Of a stretch of DNA of 64,000 bases, positions 29,491 through 37,833 are shown one piece after another. Position numbers and translations under genes: made by a program. The DNA is from Halomonas sp. (lineage in GTDB: Bacteria > Pseudomonadota > Gammaproteobacteria > Pseudomonadales > Halomonadaceae), in contig NZ_JAFIFK010000065.1 of NCBI RefSeq assembly GCF_020832045.1, forward strand, positions 1 to 64,000. Direction: 5' to 3'. The notes under the pieces were generated by a model that made no database searches, was not told the DNA's origin, and worked only from the letters and a program-made list of their open reading frames with translations. Each line of letters begins with the position of its first letter. Position 1 is the stretch's first letter.

Positions 29491-29886
29491 ATGATCGTTC
29501 GCAATCTCGAGGAAGCACGCAAGACGGATCGGCTGGTCAAGTCGGAAAGCGGCACCTGGGACAGTACACGCCTGGTGCTGGCCAATGACGGCGGCGGCTT
29601 TTCCTTTCACATTACGCGGATCTACGAAGGTACCGAAACGCACATCCACTACAAGCACCACTATGAATCGGTGTACTGCATAGAGGGTGAAGGTGAAGTC
29701 GAAACCTTGGCCGACGGCAAGATCTGGCCGATCAAACCCGGCGACATCTATGTTCTCGACCAGCATGACGAGCATCTGCTGCGCGCACACAAGACCATGC
29801 ATCTAGCCTGTGTTTTCACGCCGCCGATCACAGGCAAGGAAGTGCATCGCGAAGACGGATCCTACGCACCGGCCGATGAAGGCTGA
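29491..29886 (+). CDS. ectC: L-ectoine synthase EctC
   Basis: A 131-residue cupin that cyclises N-gamma-acetyl-diaminobutyrate to the compatible solute ectoine, using a metal cofactor. The cupin motifs are [24 protein letters not shown] (about 47-70) and [17 protein letters not shown] (about 90-106). GGGAGTG precedes the ATG. No ask_ect aspartokinase or ectD hydroxylase gene is adjacent, so hydroxyectoine synthesis, if any, is encoded elsewhere. A textbook terminator follows. Confidence 0.97.
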   Translation: MIVRNLEEARKTDRLVKSESGTWDSTRLVLANDGGGFSFHITRIYEGTETHIHYKHHYESVYCIEGEGEVETLADGKIWPIKPGDIYVLDQHDEHLLRAHKTMHLACVFTPPITGKEVHREDGSYAPADEG

Positions 29887-29905
29887 TTCGACGCGACACG
29901 CATTT

Positions 29906-29940
29906 CGGACCCCGGTGCTGGCCGGGGTCCGTTGTTTTTA
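29906..29940 (+). terminator. Intrinsic terminator of ectABC
   Basis: CGGACCCCGG / TGCTGG / CCGGGGTCCG is a perfect 10-bp stem with a 6-nt loop followed by TTGTTTTTA, 20 bp beyond the ectC stop. A strong Rho-independent terminator closing the ectoine operon. Confidence 0.93.
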
Positions 29941-30011
29941 GCGTATGACGTTGTGTCGTATGCCATGTAAGTAGCCGCTTCGACCATCTGCTAGACCATA
30001 CCAGTAGTTCG

Positions 30012-30027
30012 CATAATGTATATTATG
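30012..30027. promoter_or_regulatory. AT-rich palindrome upstream of the retropepsin/transglutaminase/ligase operon
   Basis: CATAAT-GTAT-ATTATG, perfect 6-bp arms around a 4-bp centre, lies in a locally AT-rich stretch 150 bp before the lipoprotein start. It is a plausible operator or part of a promoter; no known regulator consensus is claimed. The rest of the 291-bp gap 29887-30177 holds the ectC terminator and no convincing gene. Confidence 0.35.
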
Positions 30028-30177
30028 TTAAATCGGCTTTTGGTCAGGACGTTGGACAAGCCCACCTTGAAATCCTTATCATTCCTCGTCATGCTCCGGC
30101 GCGTTCGATGCAAGCGCCAAATATCTCGTTCACCCTTGCTGCGCTCGTCCGTAGCCCCATCGGAGGCTGTCGAATCC

Positions 30178-31032
30178 ATGCAACCCAGAACGCTATCCGC
30201 CCCCCTCGCCTGGTTGCTGGGCTCGTTGCTGATCAGCGGTTGCGCCCTTGACCCCACCTCTCATTCTGCTCCTGAGCCTTCTTTGAGCCCTGAGGCCTTC
30301 GAGGCTCGTATGGGGCAGCTCGAAGACCAGATGGCCTTGCGCTGCGATCGAGCCGACTCCCACTTGATGCGTCAGGATCAACGCCAAGCCGAGTTTCTTT
30401 CGGAAATGCGCGACATGGGCCTGACATTGCGTCACCTGCGGGGAGACATCGAACGGCTCGAGCAGCGTGGCGAAGAACCGGTCGTGGTTCCCGCCGAGTG
30501 CAATAACGAACTGGACGAGTCGCTTTCCTCCAAGGAGTTGGTCGGTCGCGCCGAGTGGATTGGCCTGCCGGAAATCGGCACCTATCTTCGTGCACGGGTC
30601 GATTCCGGCGCCAACACCTCCTCACTGAGTGCCACGGACGTTACGCGCTTCGAGCGCGACGGTGAGGACTGGGTTCGCTTCAAGCTAGGCCTCACCGATG
30701 ACGACATCGTCGTCGAGAACGTGCGCGACGAGTGGATCGAGCGCCCTGTCGAGCGTCGCGTGCGCATCCTGCAGGCCGCCGGCAGTGAATCGCGCCCGGT
30801 GGTCAGCCTGCTGATGTCAATGGGTCCCATTCGAGAAACGGTGGAATTCACCCTCAGCGATCGCACCCATCTCGATTATCCGGTGCTGCTCGGACGCCGC
30901 TTTCTCATGGATATCGCGCTGATCGACGTTGCCGAAAACTACATCCATCCTCGCCCCGAATTCCCTGGTGGACGTCCTGCCGCCGAGGCGGCGGAGGATG
31001 AAATCAACGATCGCGATGAAGATGAAGGCTGA
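30178..31032 (+). CDS. Lipoprotein with retropepsin-like domain (RimB / ATP-dependent zinc protease family, PF05618)
   Basis: A 284-residue protein. Its signal peptide ends in a lipobox LLISGC with Cys at about 21, predicting lipidation. A short coiled coil (about 40-95) is followed by the Zn_protease/RimB-type domain: SKELVGRAEWIGLP (about 118), the aspartic-protease-like RARVDSGANTSSLSA with Asp142, and DYPVLLGRRFLMDIALID near 250. Despite its database name, the fold is retropepsin-like with one DSGA motif per chain, so a dimer would be needed. A highly acidic tail follows (residues 262-284). GGAGG at 30162 supports this start. First gene of a three-gene operon with the next two; substrate unknown, possibly the ligase product. 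Confidence 0.85.
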   Translation: MQPRTLSAPLAWLLGSLLISGCALDPTSHSAPEPSLSPEAFEARMGQLEDQMALRCDRADSHLMRQDQRQAEFLSEMRDMGLTLRHLRGDIERLEQRGEEPVVVPAECNNELDESLSSKELVGRAEWIGLPEIGTYLRARVDSGANTSSLSATDVTRFERDGEDWVRFKLGLTDDDIVVENVRDEWIERPVERRVRILQAAGSESRPVVSLLMSMGPIRETVEFTLSDRTHLDYPVLLGRRFLMDIALIDVAENYIHPRPEFPGGRPAAEAAEDEINDRDEDEG

Positions 31033-31067
31033 TCTCCAGCCTGTTGCCCTGTCTGCAAGGAAGAAAC

Positions 31068-32573
31068 ATGTCACGACTGCCCTTCTATCTCCTCGTGGGT
31101 CTGCTGATGGCGCTTGGCATCGGCACCAGCCTGCATCGGCACATTCAGATGGAGGTGCCATGGACCCCGGGAGAGCAGCGGCAGGTATGGGAAGTTGAAG
31201 CCATTGTCGACTTCACCGCGCTCGGCAATCCCGTACGCGTCGACCTGGCACTGCCCACACACCAGCGTGGCTACCGTATCCTGACCGAGAATACCGCCTC
31301 TCCGGGCTATGGTCTGTCGTTCCTTCAGGATGAGTCGGGGCGTCGGGCCCAGTGGTCCATTCGCAATGCAACGGGCAGCCAGCAGCTCTACTACTCGGTT
31401 CGTCTCCAGGTAACCGAGGACCGACGTCAGCGCCAGATGGTTCGTCCTGCGCTGCGTGAAGTGAGCTGGGATCGACCCTACGATACCGCCGCGGCTCAAG
31501 TCATCGAACGCGCCTGGATGCGGAGCTCCGATCCCTACACCTTTGCCCGAGAGCTGATTCATGACTTCAGCGAGGATCGTCAGGGCGAGAATGCACGCCT
31601 GTTGCTGACTCAGTTCGAGCGAACCCCCCTGCTGGTTCGGCTGCTCAATCAAGCCGGCGTGCATGCACGCGAGGTCAGCGGACTCGTGCTGGAAGATGGC
31701 CGTCGGCGCCAGACACTGACATCCTGGATCATGGTGTTCCACGATGAGGAAAACTGGGCGCTGTTCAATCCGCGCACTGCCGATCAGGGCCAGCCGGAAA
31801 ACCTGCTGCTGTGGGAGGCTGGTGGGCGCGCCGTGCTCGAAGTTCAAGGGGGAACCAACTCACGGGTTACGTTCTCCATGCTGTCGCGCAGTCAGCCGGC
31901 GGCGGCTGCCGTGCGTAGCCAGCTGGCCGAGGACACCCTGCTCAACTTCTCGATCCACAGCCTGCCCCTCGAAGAGCAGGCCATTTTCCAGACCATTCTG
32001 CTGATTCCCATCGGGGCGCTGGTGGTCGTATTTCTGCGCATCATGGTGGGTATCAAGACATCGGGTACCTTCATGCCCGTGTTGATCGCCCTGGCCTTCA
32101 TACAGACGACTCTGGCGACCGGGTTGATAGGCTTTTTGCTGATCGTCGCCGTGGGACTGGTGATCCGAAACTATCTCTCCTACTTGAACCTGCTGCTTGT
32201 GGCGCGAGTATCGGCGGTCATCATCACCGTCATCGCCATCATTTCAATCTTCTCCGTCCTCTCCTACCGTGTGGGCCTGAACGCCGGACTGACGATCACC
32301 TTCTTCCCGATGATCATCCTGGCCTGGACCATCGAGCGGATGTCGATCCTGTGGGAAGAGGAAGGACCCAAGCAGGTCTTGATTCAGGGCGGCGGGAGTC
32401 TTCTAACGGCGGTGCTGGCGTATCTGGCCATGAACAATCCCTGGATTCGGCACATCACCTTCAACTTCCTGGGCGTTCAACTCATCATCATGGCTCTGAT
32501 CATGCTGTTGGGTAACTACACGGGCTATCGTCTGCTCGAGCTGCGGCGCTTCAAGCCGGTCACCGAGGATTGA
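31068..32573 (+). CDS. Inactive-transglutaminase/7TM membrane protein
   Basis: A 501-residue membrane protein. An N-terminal anchor (about 5-20) is followed by a large extracytoplasmic domain (about 25-300) of the inactive transglutaminase family. The core helix ENARLLLTQFERTPLLVRLLNQAGVHAREV has no Cys where active transglutaminases carry the nucleophile. Seven hydrophobic helices fill the C-terminal 200 residues (from AIFQTILLIPIGALVVVFLR), with LLEEE-type soluble loop ILWEEEGPKQVLI between the last ones. AAGGAAG precedes the ATG. The stop TGA lies 5 bp before the next start. Likely a periplasmic peptide-binding membrane partner of the adjacent retropepsin lipoprotein and ligase. Confidence 0.85.
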   Translation: MSRLPFYLLVGLLMALGIGTSLHRHIQMEVPWTPGEQRQVWEVEAIVDFTALGNPVRVDLALPTHQRGYRILTENTASPGYGLSFLQDESGRRAQWSIRNATGSQQLYYSVRLQVTEDRRQRQMVRPALREVSWDRPYDTAAAQVIERAWMRSSDPYTFARELIHDFSEDRQGENARLLLTQFERTPLLVRLLNQAGVHAREVSGLVLEDGRRRQTLTSWIMVFHDEENWALFNPRTADQGQPENLLLWEAGGRAVLEVQGGTNSRVTFSMLSRSQPAAAAVRSQLAEDTLLNFSIHSLPLEEQAIFQTILLIPIGALVVVFLRIMVGIKTSGTFMPVLIALAFIQTTLATGLIGFLLIVAVGLVIRNYLSYLNLLLVARVSAVIITVIAIISIFSVLSYRVGLNAGLTITFFPMIILAWTIERMSILWEEEGPKQVLIQGGGSLLTAVLAYLAMNNPWIRHITFNFLGVQLIIMALIMLLGNYTGYRLLELRRFKPVTED

Positions 32574-32578
32574 GCACC

Positions 32579-33574
32579 ATGTGGGCATGGCCAAGCCAGC
32601 TGAGTAGTCGCGGCATCATCGGCATGAACCGGCGTAACATCCGCTACATCGGGCGTTACAACAACCGTCGCCTCTACCCACTGGTGGACGACAAGTTGAA
32701 GACCAAACTGCTGGCGGAGAAGTATGGCATCACCACCCCGGCGCTGATCGGTACGGTTACCACCCAGTTCGAGGTCAAGCATGTCGATGAGATGATTGCC
32801 GGGCACGACGGTTTCGTCATCAAGCCTGCCAAGGGTAGCGGTGGCAAGGGTATCCTGGTCATCGAGCGCGTCGACGGCGATGCCTTCATCAAGCCCAGTG
32901 GCGCCCGTCTCAGCCTGACGGATCTGCATCGCCACATCTCCAATATCCTCTCGGGACTCTACTCGTTGGGGGGAACACCGGACGTTGCGATGATCGAGGC
33001 GCTGATCAATTTCGACGAAAAACTCTCCGAATACACCTACGAGGGCGTGCCTGACATTCGGGTGATCATCTTTCGTGGTTATCCGGTAATGGCGATGATG
33101 CGTCTCTCCACCGCTGCCTCCGACGGCAAGGCAAACTTGCATCAGGGAGCCGTCGGCGTGGGACTCGACATCGCCACGGGGACCGCGGTACGCGGCGTTC
33201 AATTCGACCGCTCACGTCTCGATCATCCGGATACCGGCCACGAACTCTCCAGCCTGCTGATTCCCGACTGGAGCGGCCTACTGGAGCTGGCCGCAGGCTG
33301 CTACGAGATGACCGGCCTGGGCTATCTTGGCACCGACATGGTCATCGACCGCAATCTGGGCCCCATGCTGCTCGAGCTCAACGCGCGTCCCGGCCTTGCC
33401 ATACAGATGGCCAACGGGGAGGGATTGCGGCCGCGTCTGGACCTGGTGGAGAAGCAGCCTGAAGGGCTTGACGTCAAGCAGCGGGTCGCCTTTGCACAGC
33501 GCCATTTCGCTCGTCGGGGCGTGCTCAAGAACCGCTCGGAACCCGAGCTGGCTCCGTCCAGCCTCAGCACGTAG
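32579..33574 (+). CDS. RimK-like alpha-L-glutamate ligase-family ATP-grasp protein
   Basis: A 331-residue ATP-grasp ligase related to RimK, which adds glutamates to ribosomal protein S6. ATP-binding FVIKPAKGSGGKGILVIE (about 77-94), DIRVIIFRGYPV (about 158), ANLHQGAVGVGLDIATG (about 183) and the metal-binding MLLELNARPGLAIQ (about 262) are all intact, so it should be enzymatically active. The N-terminus is short and atypical (starts MWAWPSQ). The acceptor is unknown. Start: GAGGA at 32565-32569 is 9 bp before this ATG; an in-frame TTG lies at 32570. Tight spacing to the 7TM gene implies one operon. Confidence 0.85.
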   Translation: MWAWPSQLSSRGIIGMNRRNIRYIGRYNNRRLYPLVDDKLKTKLLAEKYGITTPALIGTVTTQFEVKHVDEMIAGHDGFVIKPAKGSGGKGILVIERVDGDAFIKPSGARLSLTDLHRHISNILSGLYSLGGTPDVAMIEALINFDEKLSEYTYEGVPDIRVIIFRGYPVMAMMRLSTAASDGKANLHQGAVGVGLDIATGTAVRGVQFDRSRLDHPDTGHELSSLLIPDWSGLLELAAGCYEMTGLGYLGTDMVIDRNLGPMLLELNARPGLAIQMANGEGLRPRLDLVEKQPEGLDVKQRVAFAQRHFARRGVLKNRSEPELAPSSLST

Positions 33575-33576
33575 AA

Positions 33577-33589
33577 TGAACGCTGTTCA
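33577..33589. promoter_or_regulatory. Small inverted repeat before zur
   Basis: TGAAC-GCT-GTTCA is a perfect 5-bp inverted repeat directly after the ligase stop and 18 bp before the zur start. It could be an operator for the zur-hisI-yidD unit. It does not match the usual Zur box, so the regulator is unassigned. Confidence 0.3.
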
Positions 33590-33607
33590 ATACTTATCGG
33601 CTCAACC

Positions 33608-34084
33608 ATGTCCGACGCTAACGCCCTGCTTGCGCAGGCTGAACGACAATGCCAACTTCGCGGTGTTCGATTCACTCCGATAAGGCGACGAGTCCTCGAG
33701 ATGATTGCGGGGGCCAGTGGCGGCCTGAAAGCCTACGAGCTGCTTGACCGACTGGCCCTCGAGCATGCCGCGGCCCGCCCGCCGACCATTTATCGTGCCC
33801 TCGAATTCTTGATCGAACAGGGCCTCGTCCATCGTATCGAGTCGCTCAATGCCTACGTGGCCTGCCCCTGCCCCGAGCATGCACATGGCTTTCAGCTATT
33901 GATCTGTCGCCATTGTGGACGCGTAGAGGAGCTGCACCTGGACGACGTCAACGCTCAACTCAGTGCCAAGGCGCGCGACCTGGGCTTTCGCGTCGAACGC
34001 CAGACCATCGAACTACTGGGCAGTTGCGACATCTGTCTTTGCGCTCCGCCGCAAGCCAAGCCTGCCACAACGGAAACGCCATGA
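33608..34084 (+). CDS. zur: Fur-family zinc uptake regulator Zur
   Basis: A 158-residue Fur-family repressor. The winged helix spans about 10-85 (GVRFTPIRRRVLEMI; ARPPTIYRALEFLIEQGLVHRIES). Zinc ligands include ACPCPEHAHGFQLLICRHCGRV (about 87-108) and the C-terminal SCDICLC. The CP-C-PEHAHGFQLLIC pattern and short length favour Zur over Fur. No zinc transporter gene is adjacent here. The stop overlaps the hisI start (ATGA). Confidence 0.88.
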   Translation: MSDANALLAQAERQCQLRGVRFTPIRRRVLEMIAGASGGLKAYELLDRLALEHAAARPPTIYRALEFLIEQGLVHRIESLNAYVACPCPEHAHGFQLLICRHCGRVEELHLDDVNAQLSAKARDLGFRVERQTIELLGSCDICLCAPPQAKPATTETP

Positions 34085-34533
34085 CCGATACCTTCAAGGA
34101 ACTCGAACGTGCCGAACTCGATAGCCGCCTGCCCATCGAGCGGGTTCTCGCCGCGGTGCGCTACAATGCCGACGGTCTGATCCCGGCCATTGCTCAGCAG
34201 CACGATACCGGCGAAGTGCTGATGATGGCCTGGATGAACCGCGAGTCGATCGAAGAGACGCTGAGCAGCCGTCGTGTCTGCTACTGGTCGCGCTCGCGGG
34301 GCAAACTCTGGCGTAAGGGCGAGACGTCCGGTCAGCAGCAGCTGCTGCGCAGCGCCAGTCTGGACTGTGACGGCGACACCCTGCTGTTGCAGGTCGATCA
34401 GAAGGGTCCGGCCTGTCATACCGGACGCCGTAGCTGCTTCTATGTGGCGCTCGAGGAGGGTGAGGCGCGTATCAGCAGCGAGCCGTTGATCGACCCCGAC
34501 ACGCTCTACCGCAAGCCCTCCGTGGAGCGCTGA
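34081..34533 (+). CDS. hisI: Phosphoribosyl-AMP cyclohydrolase HisI
   Basis: A 150-residue zinc enzyme opening the PR-AMP ring in histidine biosynthesis. HDTGEVLMMAWMN (about 41-53), CYWSRSRGKLWRKGETSGQ (about 67-85) and the zinc-binding LDCDGDTLLL and GPACHTGRRSCF (about 109-120) are present. Only the cyclohydrolase domain is encoded, without a HisE fusion. It overlaps the zur stop by 4 bp and precedes yidD by 3 bp. Confidence 0.95.
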   Translation: MTDTFKELERAELDSRLPIERVLAAVRYNADGLIPAIAQQHDTGEVLMMAWMNRESIEETLSSRRVCYWSRSRGKLWRKGETSGQQQLLRSASLDCDGDTLLLQVDQKGPACHTGRRSCFYVALEEGEARISSEPLIDPDTLYRKPSVER

Positions 34534-34536
34534 GGC

Positions 34537-34884
34537 GTGGGTAAGCTCACGCTCTGGCTGCGACGCCCTGTCAGGCTGCTGCGTGGCGCCCTGAGCATGA
34601 TATTGATTGGACTCGTCAAGATCTACCAGCTGGTGGTCAGCCCCCTGCTGGGACCTCGCTGCCGCTACTGGCCCAGTTGCTCACACTATACGGTGGAAGC
34701 CATTCAGGTTCACGGCCCCCTGCATGGGGGTTGGCTGGCCTTCAAGCGTATCGTGCGCTGCCATCCCGGCAGCGAGGGCGGCATCGACCCCGTGCCGGGC
34801 GGGCCAAGCGAGCAGCTGTGCCGCGAAGACCCCGAGCTCGATGAACACTTTCGCTGCCGTGAAGGAAGCTGCAGCAAACACTGA
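34537..34884 (+). CDS. yidD: Membrane protein insertion efficiency factor YidD
   Basis: A 115-residue member of the YidD family (PF01809). The signature [52 protein letters not shown] spans about 26-77, with the amphipathic helix and conserved cysteines. It helps insertion of membrane proteins with YidC. It starts with GTG 3 bp after hisI. Unusually, it is here linked to zur-hisI rather than to rnpA-yidC; the rpmH-rnpA region is outside this window, so a second copy there cannot be excluded. Confidence 0.92.
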   Translation: MGKLTLWLRRPVRLLRGALSMILIGLVKIYQLVVSPLLGPRCRYWPSCSHYTVEAIQVHGPLHGGWLAFKRIVRCHPGSEGGIDPVPGGPSEQLCREDPELDEHFRCREGSCSKH

Positions 34885-35057
34885 AGCCTTCCCTGCCGCC
34901 CGCGCTCCAACCACGCCGGTTTCGCGTCACCTATCTCCCCCCTGTATTTTTCTTTGTCTGCTCGTCTGTAGTAGCCCGCTACCACCCTCTTTCGGCCAAG
35001 TCGTGCCAGAGTGCAAAAGGCACATTCCAACATAACGAGCCGATGAGGAGACACGCC

Positions 35058-35639
35058 ATGTCCGCCAAGCGACTGCTTTTGCTGTGCGGCGACTTCGCCG
35101 AAGACTATGAAACCATGGTGCCCTTTCAGGCCCTTCAAGCCGTCGGCCACCGCGTAGATGCGGTGTGTCCCGACAAGCGGGCCGGAGACAGCATTGCTAC
35201 CGCCATTCACGACTTCGAAGGCGACCAGACCTACAGCGAGAAGCCCGGGCACCGCTTTACGCTCAACGCCGATTTCGCCGAGGTCGACCCGTCCGACTAC
35301 GACGGCCTGGTGATCGCCGGCGGACGCGCTCCTGAATACCTGCGCCTGAACTCACGAGTGATCGAGGTCGTGCAACACTTCTTCGGCAACCACAAGCCGG
35401 TGGCGGCGATCTGCCATGGCGCTCAGCTGCTGGCAGCAGCTCGCGTACTGGAGGGACGTACATGCTCCGCCTACCCAGCCTGCCGCCCGGAGGTCGAGCT
35501 TGCCGGTGGTCGTTACGCCGACATCGCGGTGGACGACGCCATCACCGATGGCAATCTGGTTACGGCCCCCGCCTGGCCCGCTCACCCTGCCTGGCTGTCT
35601 CAGTTCCTCGTGGTGCTGGGTACGCGCATCGAGCTTTGA
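35058..35639 (+). CDS. DJ-1/PfpI-family protein
   Basis: A 193-residue class I glutamine amidotransferase-like protein. The nucleophile elbow [13 protein letters not shown] (Cys about 117) and the preceding [16 protein letters not shown] are typical of the DJ-1/PfpI superfamily; an acidic residue near the N-terminus ([13 protein letters not shown]) would complete the site. Members include glyoxalases/deglycases and chaperone-like proteins, and I cannot choose among them. GAGGAG precedes the ATG; an in-frame ATG lies 15 bp upstream. Monocistronic by position. Confidence 0.85.
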   Translation: MSAKRLLLLCGDFAEDYETMVPFQALQAVGHRVDAVCPDKRAGDSIATAIHDFEGDQTYSEKPGHRFTLNADFAEVDPSDYDGLVIAGGRAPEYLRLNSRVIEVVQHFFGNHKPVAAICHGAQLLAAARVLEGRTCSAYPACRPEVELAGGRYADIAVDDAITDGNLVTAPAWPAHPAWLSQFLVVLGTRIEL

Positions 35640-35727
35640 CCCCACTGTACAGCCGCCTTGCCGTTGGCCGCGGTCGACGCCATGATGGATAAAGTGTCGG
35701 CCGGGCCATTCGAGGGAGGAGAGAGGC

Positions 35728-36129
35728 ATGTGCAGACTGTTCATCGGCGCCGAGCCGGAGCTTTGGGAGCCCCAGACTCGCTCCATGCGCCTCGATGGGG
35801 TTTCCACCAGCGTGCGTCTGGAGCGTTTTTTCTGGGAAGTGCTCGAAGAGGTGGGCAAGCGTGATGGCCTGACCCTCGCTCAGCTGGTATCGAAGCTAGC
35901 CAGGGAGTCCGCCGAAGCCGGGCACGACCCCACCAACTTCGCTTCCTTTCTCCGGGTCTGCTGCGGGCGCTATCAAGCGCTGCAGCTGGCAGGCGATATC
36001 CCGCTAGCGCAGGATGTGGCCATCGCCAGCCTCGATGCCGCAGCGATACTCGAGAGAGAGCGGCGCAGGCAGATTGCCAGTCGCCCCGCGGCCCGGTGTC
36101 AAGCGGCTTCCCTTTCGGCAACCTCATAG
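35728..36129 (+). CDS. Ribbon-helix-helix domain protein
   Basis: A 133-residue protein. The segment TRSMRLDGVSTSVRLERFFWEVLEEVGKRDGLTLAQLVSKLARE (about 17-60) fits the RHH_4 domain, a small DNA-binding-like fold, followed by FASFLRVCCGRYQALQ. The C-terminal third (RERRRQIASRPAARC) is basic and less ordered. GAGGAGAGAGGC precedes the ATG. Its 3' 31 bp overlap the convergent sufE gene. Target and function are unknown. Confidence 0.78.
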   Translation: MCRLFIGAEPELWEPQTRSMRLDGVSTSVRLERFFWEVLEEVGKRDGLTLAQLVSKLARESAEAGHDPTNFASFLRVCCGRYQALQLAGDIPLAQDVAIASLDAAAILERERRRQIASRPAARCQAASLSATS

Positions 36130-36524
36130 ATCTTCGCCAGCATGGCATGCAGGCCGTTGCTGCGCGTAGGCGATAAATGCTTGTCGAGCCCCAGGTCCTG
36201 CATGAAATGCGGGCTGGTCGCGCGTATTTCAGCGGGTGGGCGGCCGTTGTAGATACGCATCAGCACAGCAATCAGCCCGGAAACGATGGCGGCATCCGAT
36301 ACTGCATCGAAGTGCAGCACTCCGCTTTCGCAGCGGTGGTGCATCCAGACATTCGATTGGCAGCCCTGGATCTTGAGTTCCGGCGTTTTCCACACCTCGG
36401 GAAATGCCGGCAGCTGCTTGCCCATGTCGATGATGTACTGGTAGCGGTCCATCCAGTTGTCGAACATCTCGAACTCTTCCCGCAATGCCTGCTGCGCCTG
36501 CTCGGCCGTGGCTTCGGTGGTCAT
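36099..36524 (-). CDS. sufE: SufE-family cysteine desulfuration protein
   Basis: A 141-residue SufE/CsdE protein that accepts persulfide sulfur from a cysteine desulfurase for Fe-S cluster assembly. The acceptor Cys lies in IQGCQSNVWMHHR (about 54-66). FEMFDNWMDRYQYIIDMGKQLP at the N-terminus and LHAMLAKIYEVA at the end are typical. The open frame extends upstream into the intergenic region, but GGGAGGCAAC before the internal ATG sets the start. No sufS, sufB or csdA is adjacent. It lies downstream of the recombinase gene on the same strand. Confidence 0.93.
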   Translation of the reverse strand: MTTEATAEQAQQALREEFEMFDNWMDRYQYIIDMGKQLPAFPEVWKTPELKIQGCQSNVWMHHRCESGVLHFDAVSDAAIVSGLIAVLMRIYNGRPPAEIRATSPHFMQDLGLDKHLSPTRSNGLHAMLAKIYEVAEREAA

Positions 36525-36552
36525 GTTGCCTCCCGTGATGACATGGCCTTCA

Positions 36553-37713
36553 TTATACCGGCTCCGGCGCCCTGCCGGGCAAACCGTGTATTGACTGCTG
36601 ACGATGCCACTCTTCGTCCTCGTTGTGCAGATAGCGTGCCGTGGTGTCGAGCCGCGCATGACGTGCGGTGCTTGCCAGGTAACGCAGCTCGACCCCGGCC
36701 TGGGCCTGGTGAGTCAGCGAGGTGTGCCGCAGCCAGTGCGGTGTGGCGGCTCGGAGTCGCGCCGCCTGAGCGATAGCGTGGTCGCCGGCCTGAGCTTCCA
36801 GAGCATCCGCCGCTTCATGAAAGGTAGCGCGGATCAGACGGTAAAGCTGGTTGTCGCCCAGTTGGCGCTTCGCATCCAGACCGCGCAGCAGCGGGCCCTC
36901 TTCCAGAGCCTGTGGTTCTGCCGGCAGGCCCAAGGCCTGTCGCCAGTGACATAGCAGTATCACCAGATCGGGCGGGACCGGAATGCGAGCAAGTTTGTCG
37001 CCCTTCCCTACCACTCGCCACCACCAGCGACCTTCACGTTTGAAGAAGTCGCTCATTTGCGCAGCGGCCATTTCACTGATACGCGGGGCCATCAGATAGG
37101 CGAAGCCGAAAATCATGCGCCGACGCTGCCAGAGGAAGCGCTCGCGGCGAGTGGTGTCGCTGCCGAGCGGCTGAGTCAGCCACTCCCAGAGCCACTCCCA
37201 CAGCGGGCGCTCCAGGTAGCGCTCTATGCCGACCTGTCGATTGTCCAAACGCCGTCGCTTGTCGCGCATCAGTCGGAAAGGATTGTGCGCGACCCACCCC
37301 GCTTCCACCAGCCAAGCGAACATGCCTTGCAGAATGATCAGACTCTGACGACGGCTGCTGGGCGACAGCGAGCCGCGAAAGGGACGCCAATCCGGCGAGT
37401 GGCGCGGGCGCGGCGGCCCTATCCATTGCTCCCGCGGCGAGGGGAAGGCGAGAAAGGACTCGTAGGCGTCGAGATCGCGGCGGCGTAGCTGGGCAAGGTC
37501 CCGCCCTTGGTGCTCCAGCCACAGCAGCAGTCGTTCGGCCTCTCGACGATAGGCTCGCAGGGTTTGCGGGCTACCCCGGTATTCGCCAAGCCAGCTTGCC
37601 ACGGCCTCGGCATCGCTCGTCGCCGCAATGGTGGCCTCAGTGGGCATTGCCGTGCGCTTCTGCTGCGCGGGCCGTGTTTCCGTTACTACGCTGACCTTTT
37701 TCGTATCGATCAT
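36553..37713 (-). CDS. Tyrosine recombinase/integrase, all catalytic residues present
   Basis: A 386-residue site-specific recombinase. The N-terminal SAM-like core-binding domain (about 30-150: GSPQTLRAYRREAERLLLWLEHQG) is followed by a catalytic domain with Arg211 (APRISEM), Lys240 (GKGDKLARIPV), His326 and Arg329 (PHWLRHTS), His352 (ARHARLDTTARYLH) and nucleophilic Tyr361. A 35-residue polar N-terminal extension and an insert (about 170-200, LERPLWEWLWEWL) distinguish it from XerC/XerD. GAGGAG at 37724-37729 supports this start; the open frame continues upstream without support. It diverges from the KfrA-like gene. No attachment sites or cargo were found, so it is probably a resident, not phage, recombinase. 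Confidence 0.88.
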   Translation of the reverse strand: MIDTKKVSVVTETRPAQQKRTAMPTEATIAATSDAEAVASWLGEYRGSPQTLRAYRREAERLLLWLEHQGRDLAQLRRRDLDAYESFLAFPSPREQWIGPPRPRHSPDWRPFRGSLSPSSRRQSLIILQGMFAWLVEAGWVAHNPFRLMRDKRRRLDNRQVGIERYLERPLWEWLWEWLTQPLGSDTTRRERFLWQRRRMIFGFAYLMAPRISEMAAAQMSDFFKREGRWWWRVVGKGDKLARIPVPPDLVILLCHWRQALGLPAEPQALEEGPLLRGLDAKRQLGDNQLYRLIRATFHEAADALEAQAGDHAIAQAARLRAATPHWLRHTSLTHQAQAGVELRYLASTARHARLDTTARYLHNEDEEWHRQQSIHGLPGRAPEPV

Positions 37714-37833
37714 GCCCCGACTATCTCCTCGATCCTGGCTTCGGCGCGCCATGCAGAGAAGTGTCGGCCTTGGCAGGTAAAAATTCAAGATAATGCGGGT
37801 AATCATGAATTTATCAATATCAGTGTATCGTAT

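Noticed and set aside
30016-30177. A 54-codon N-terminal extension of the retropepsin-like lipoprotein
   Set aside because: It would bury the lipoprotein signal peptide and lipobox; the ATG at 30178 directly precedes the signal sequence and has an upstream GGAGG.
36553-37713. The recombinase as the integrase of a prophage or genomic island
   Set aside because: No flanking tRNA, direct repeats, phage genes or composition shift beyond the short AT-rich promoter; neighbouring genes are housekeeping.
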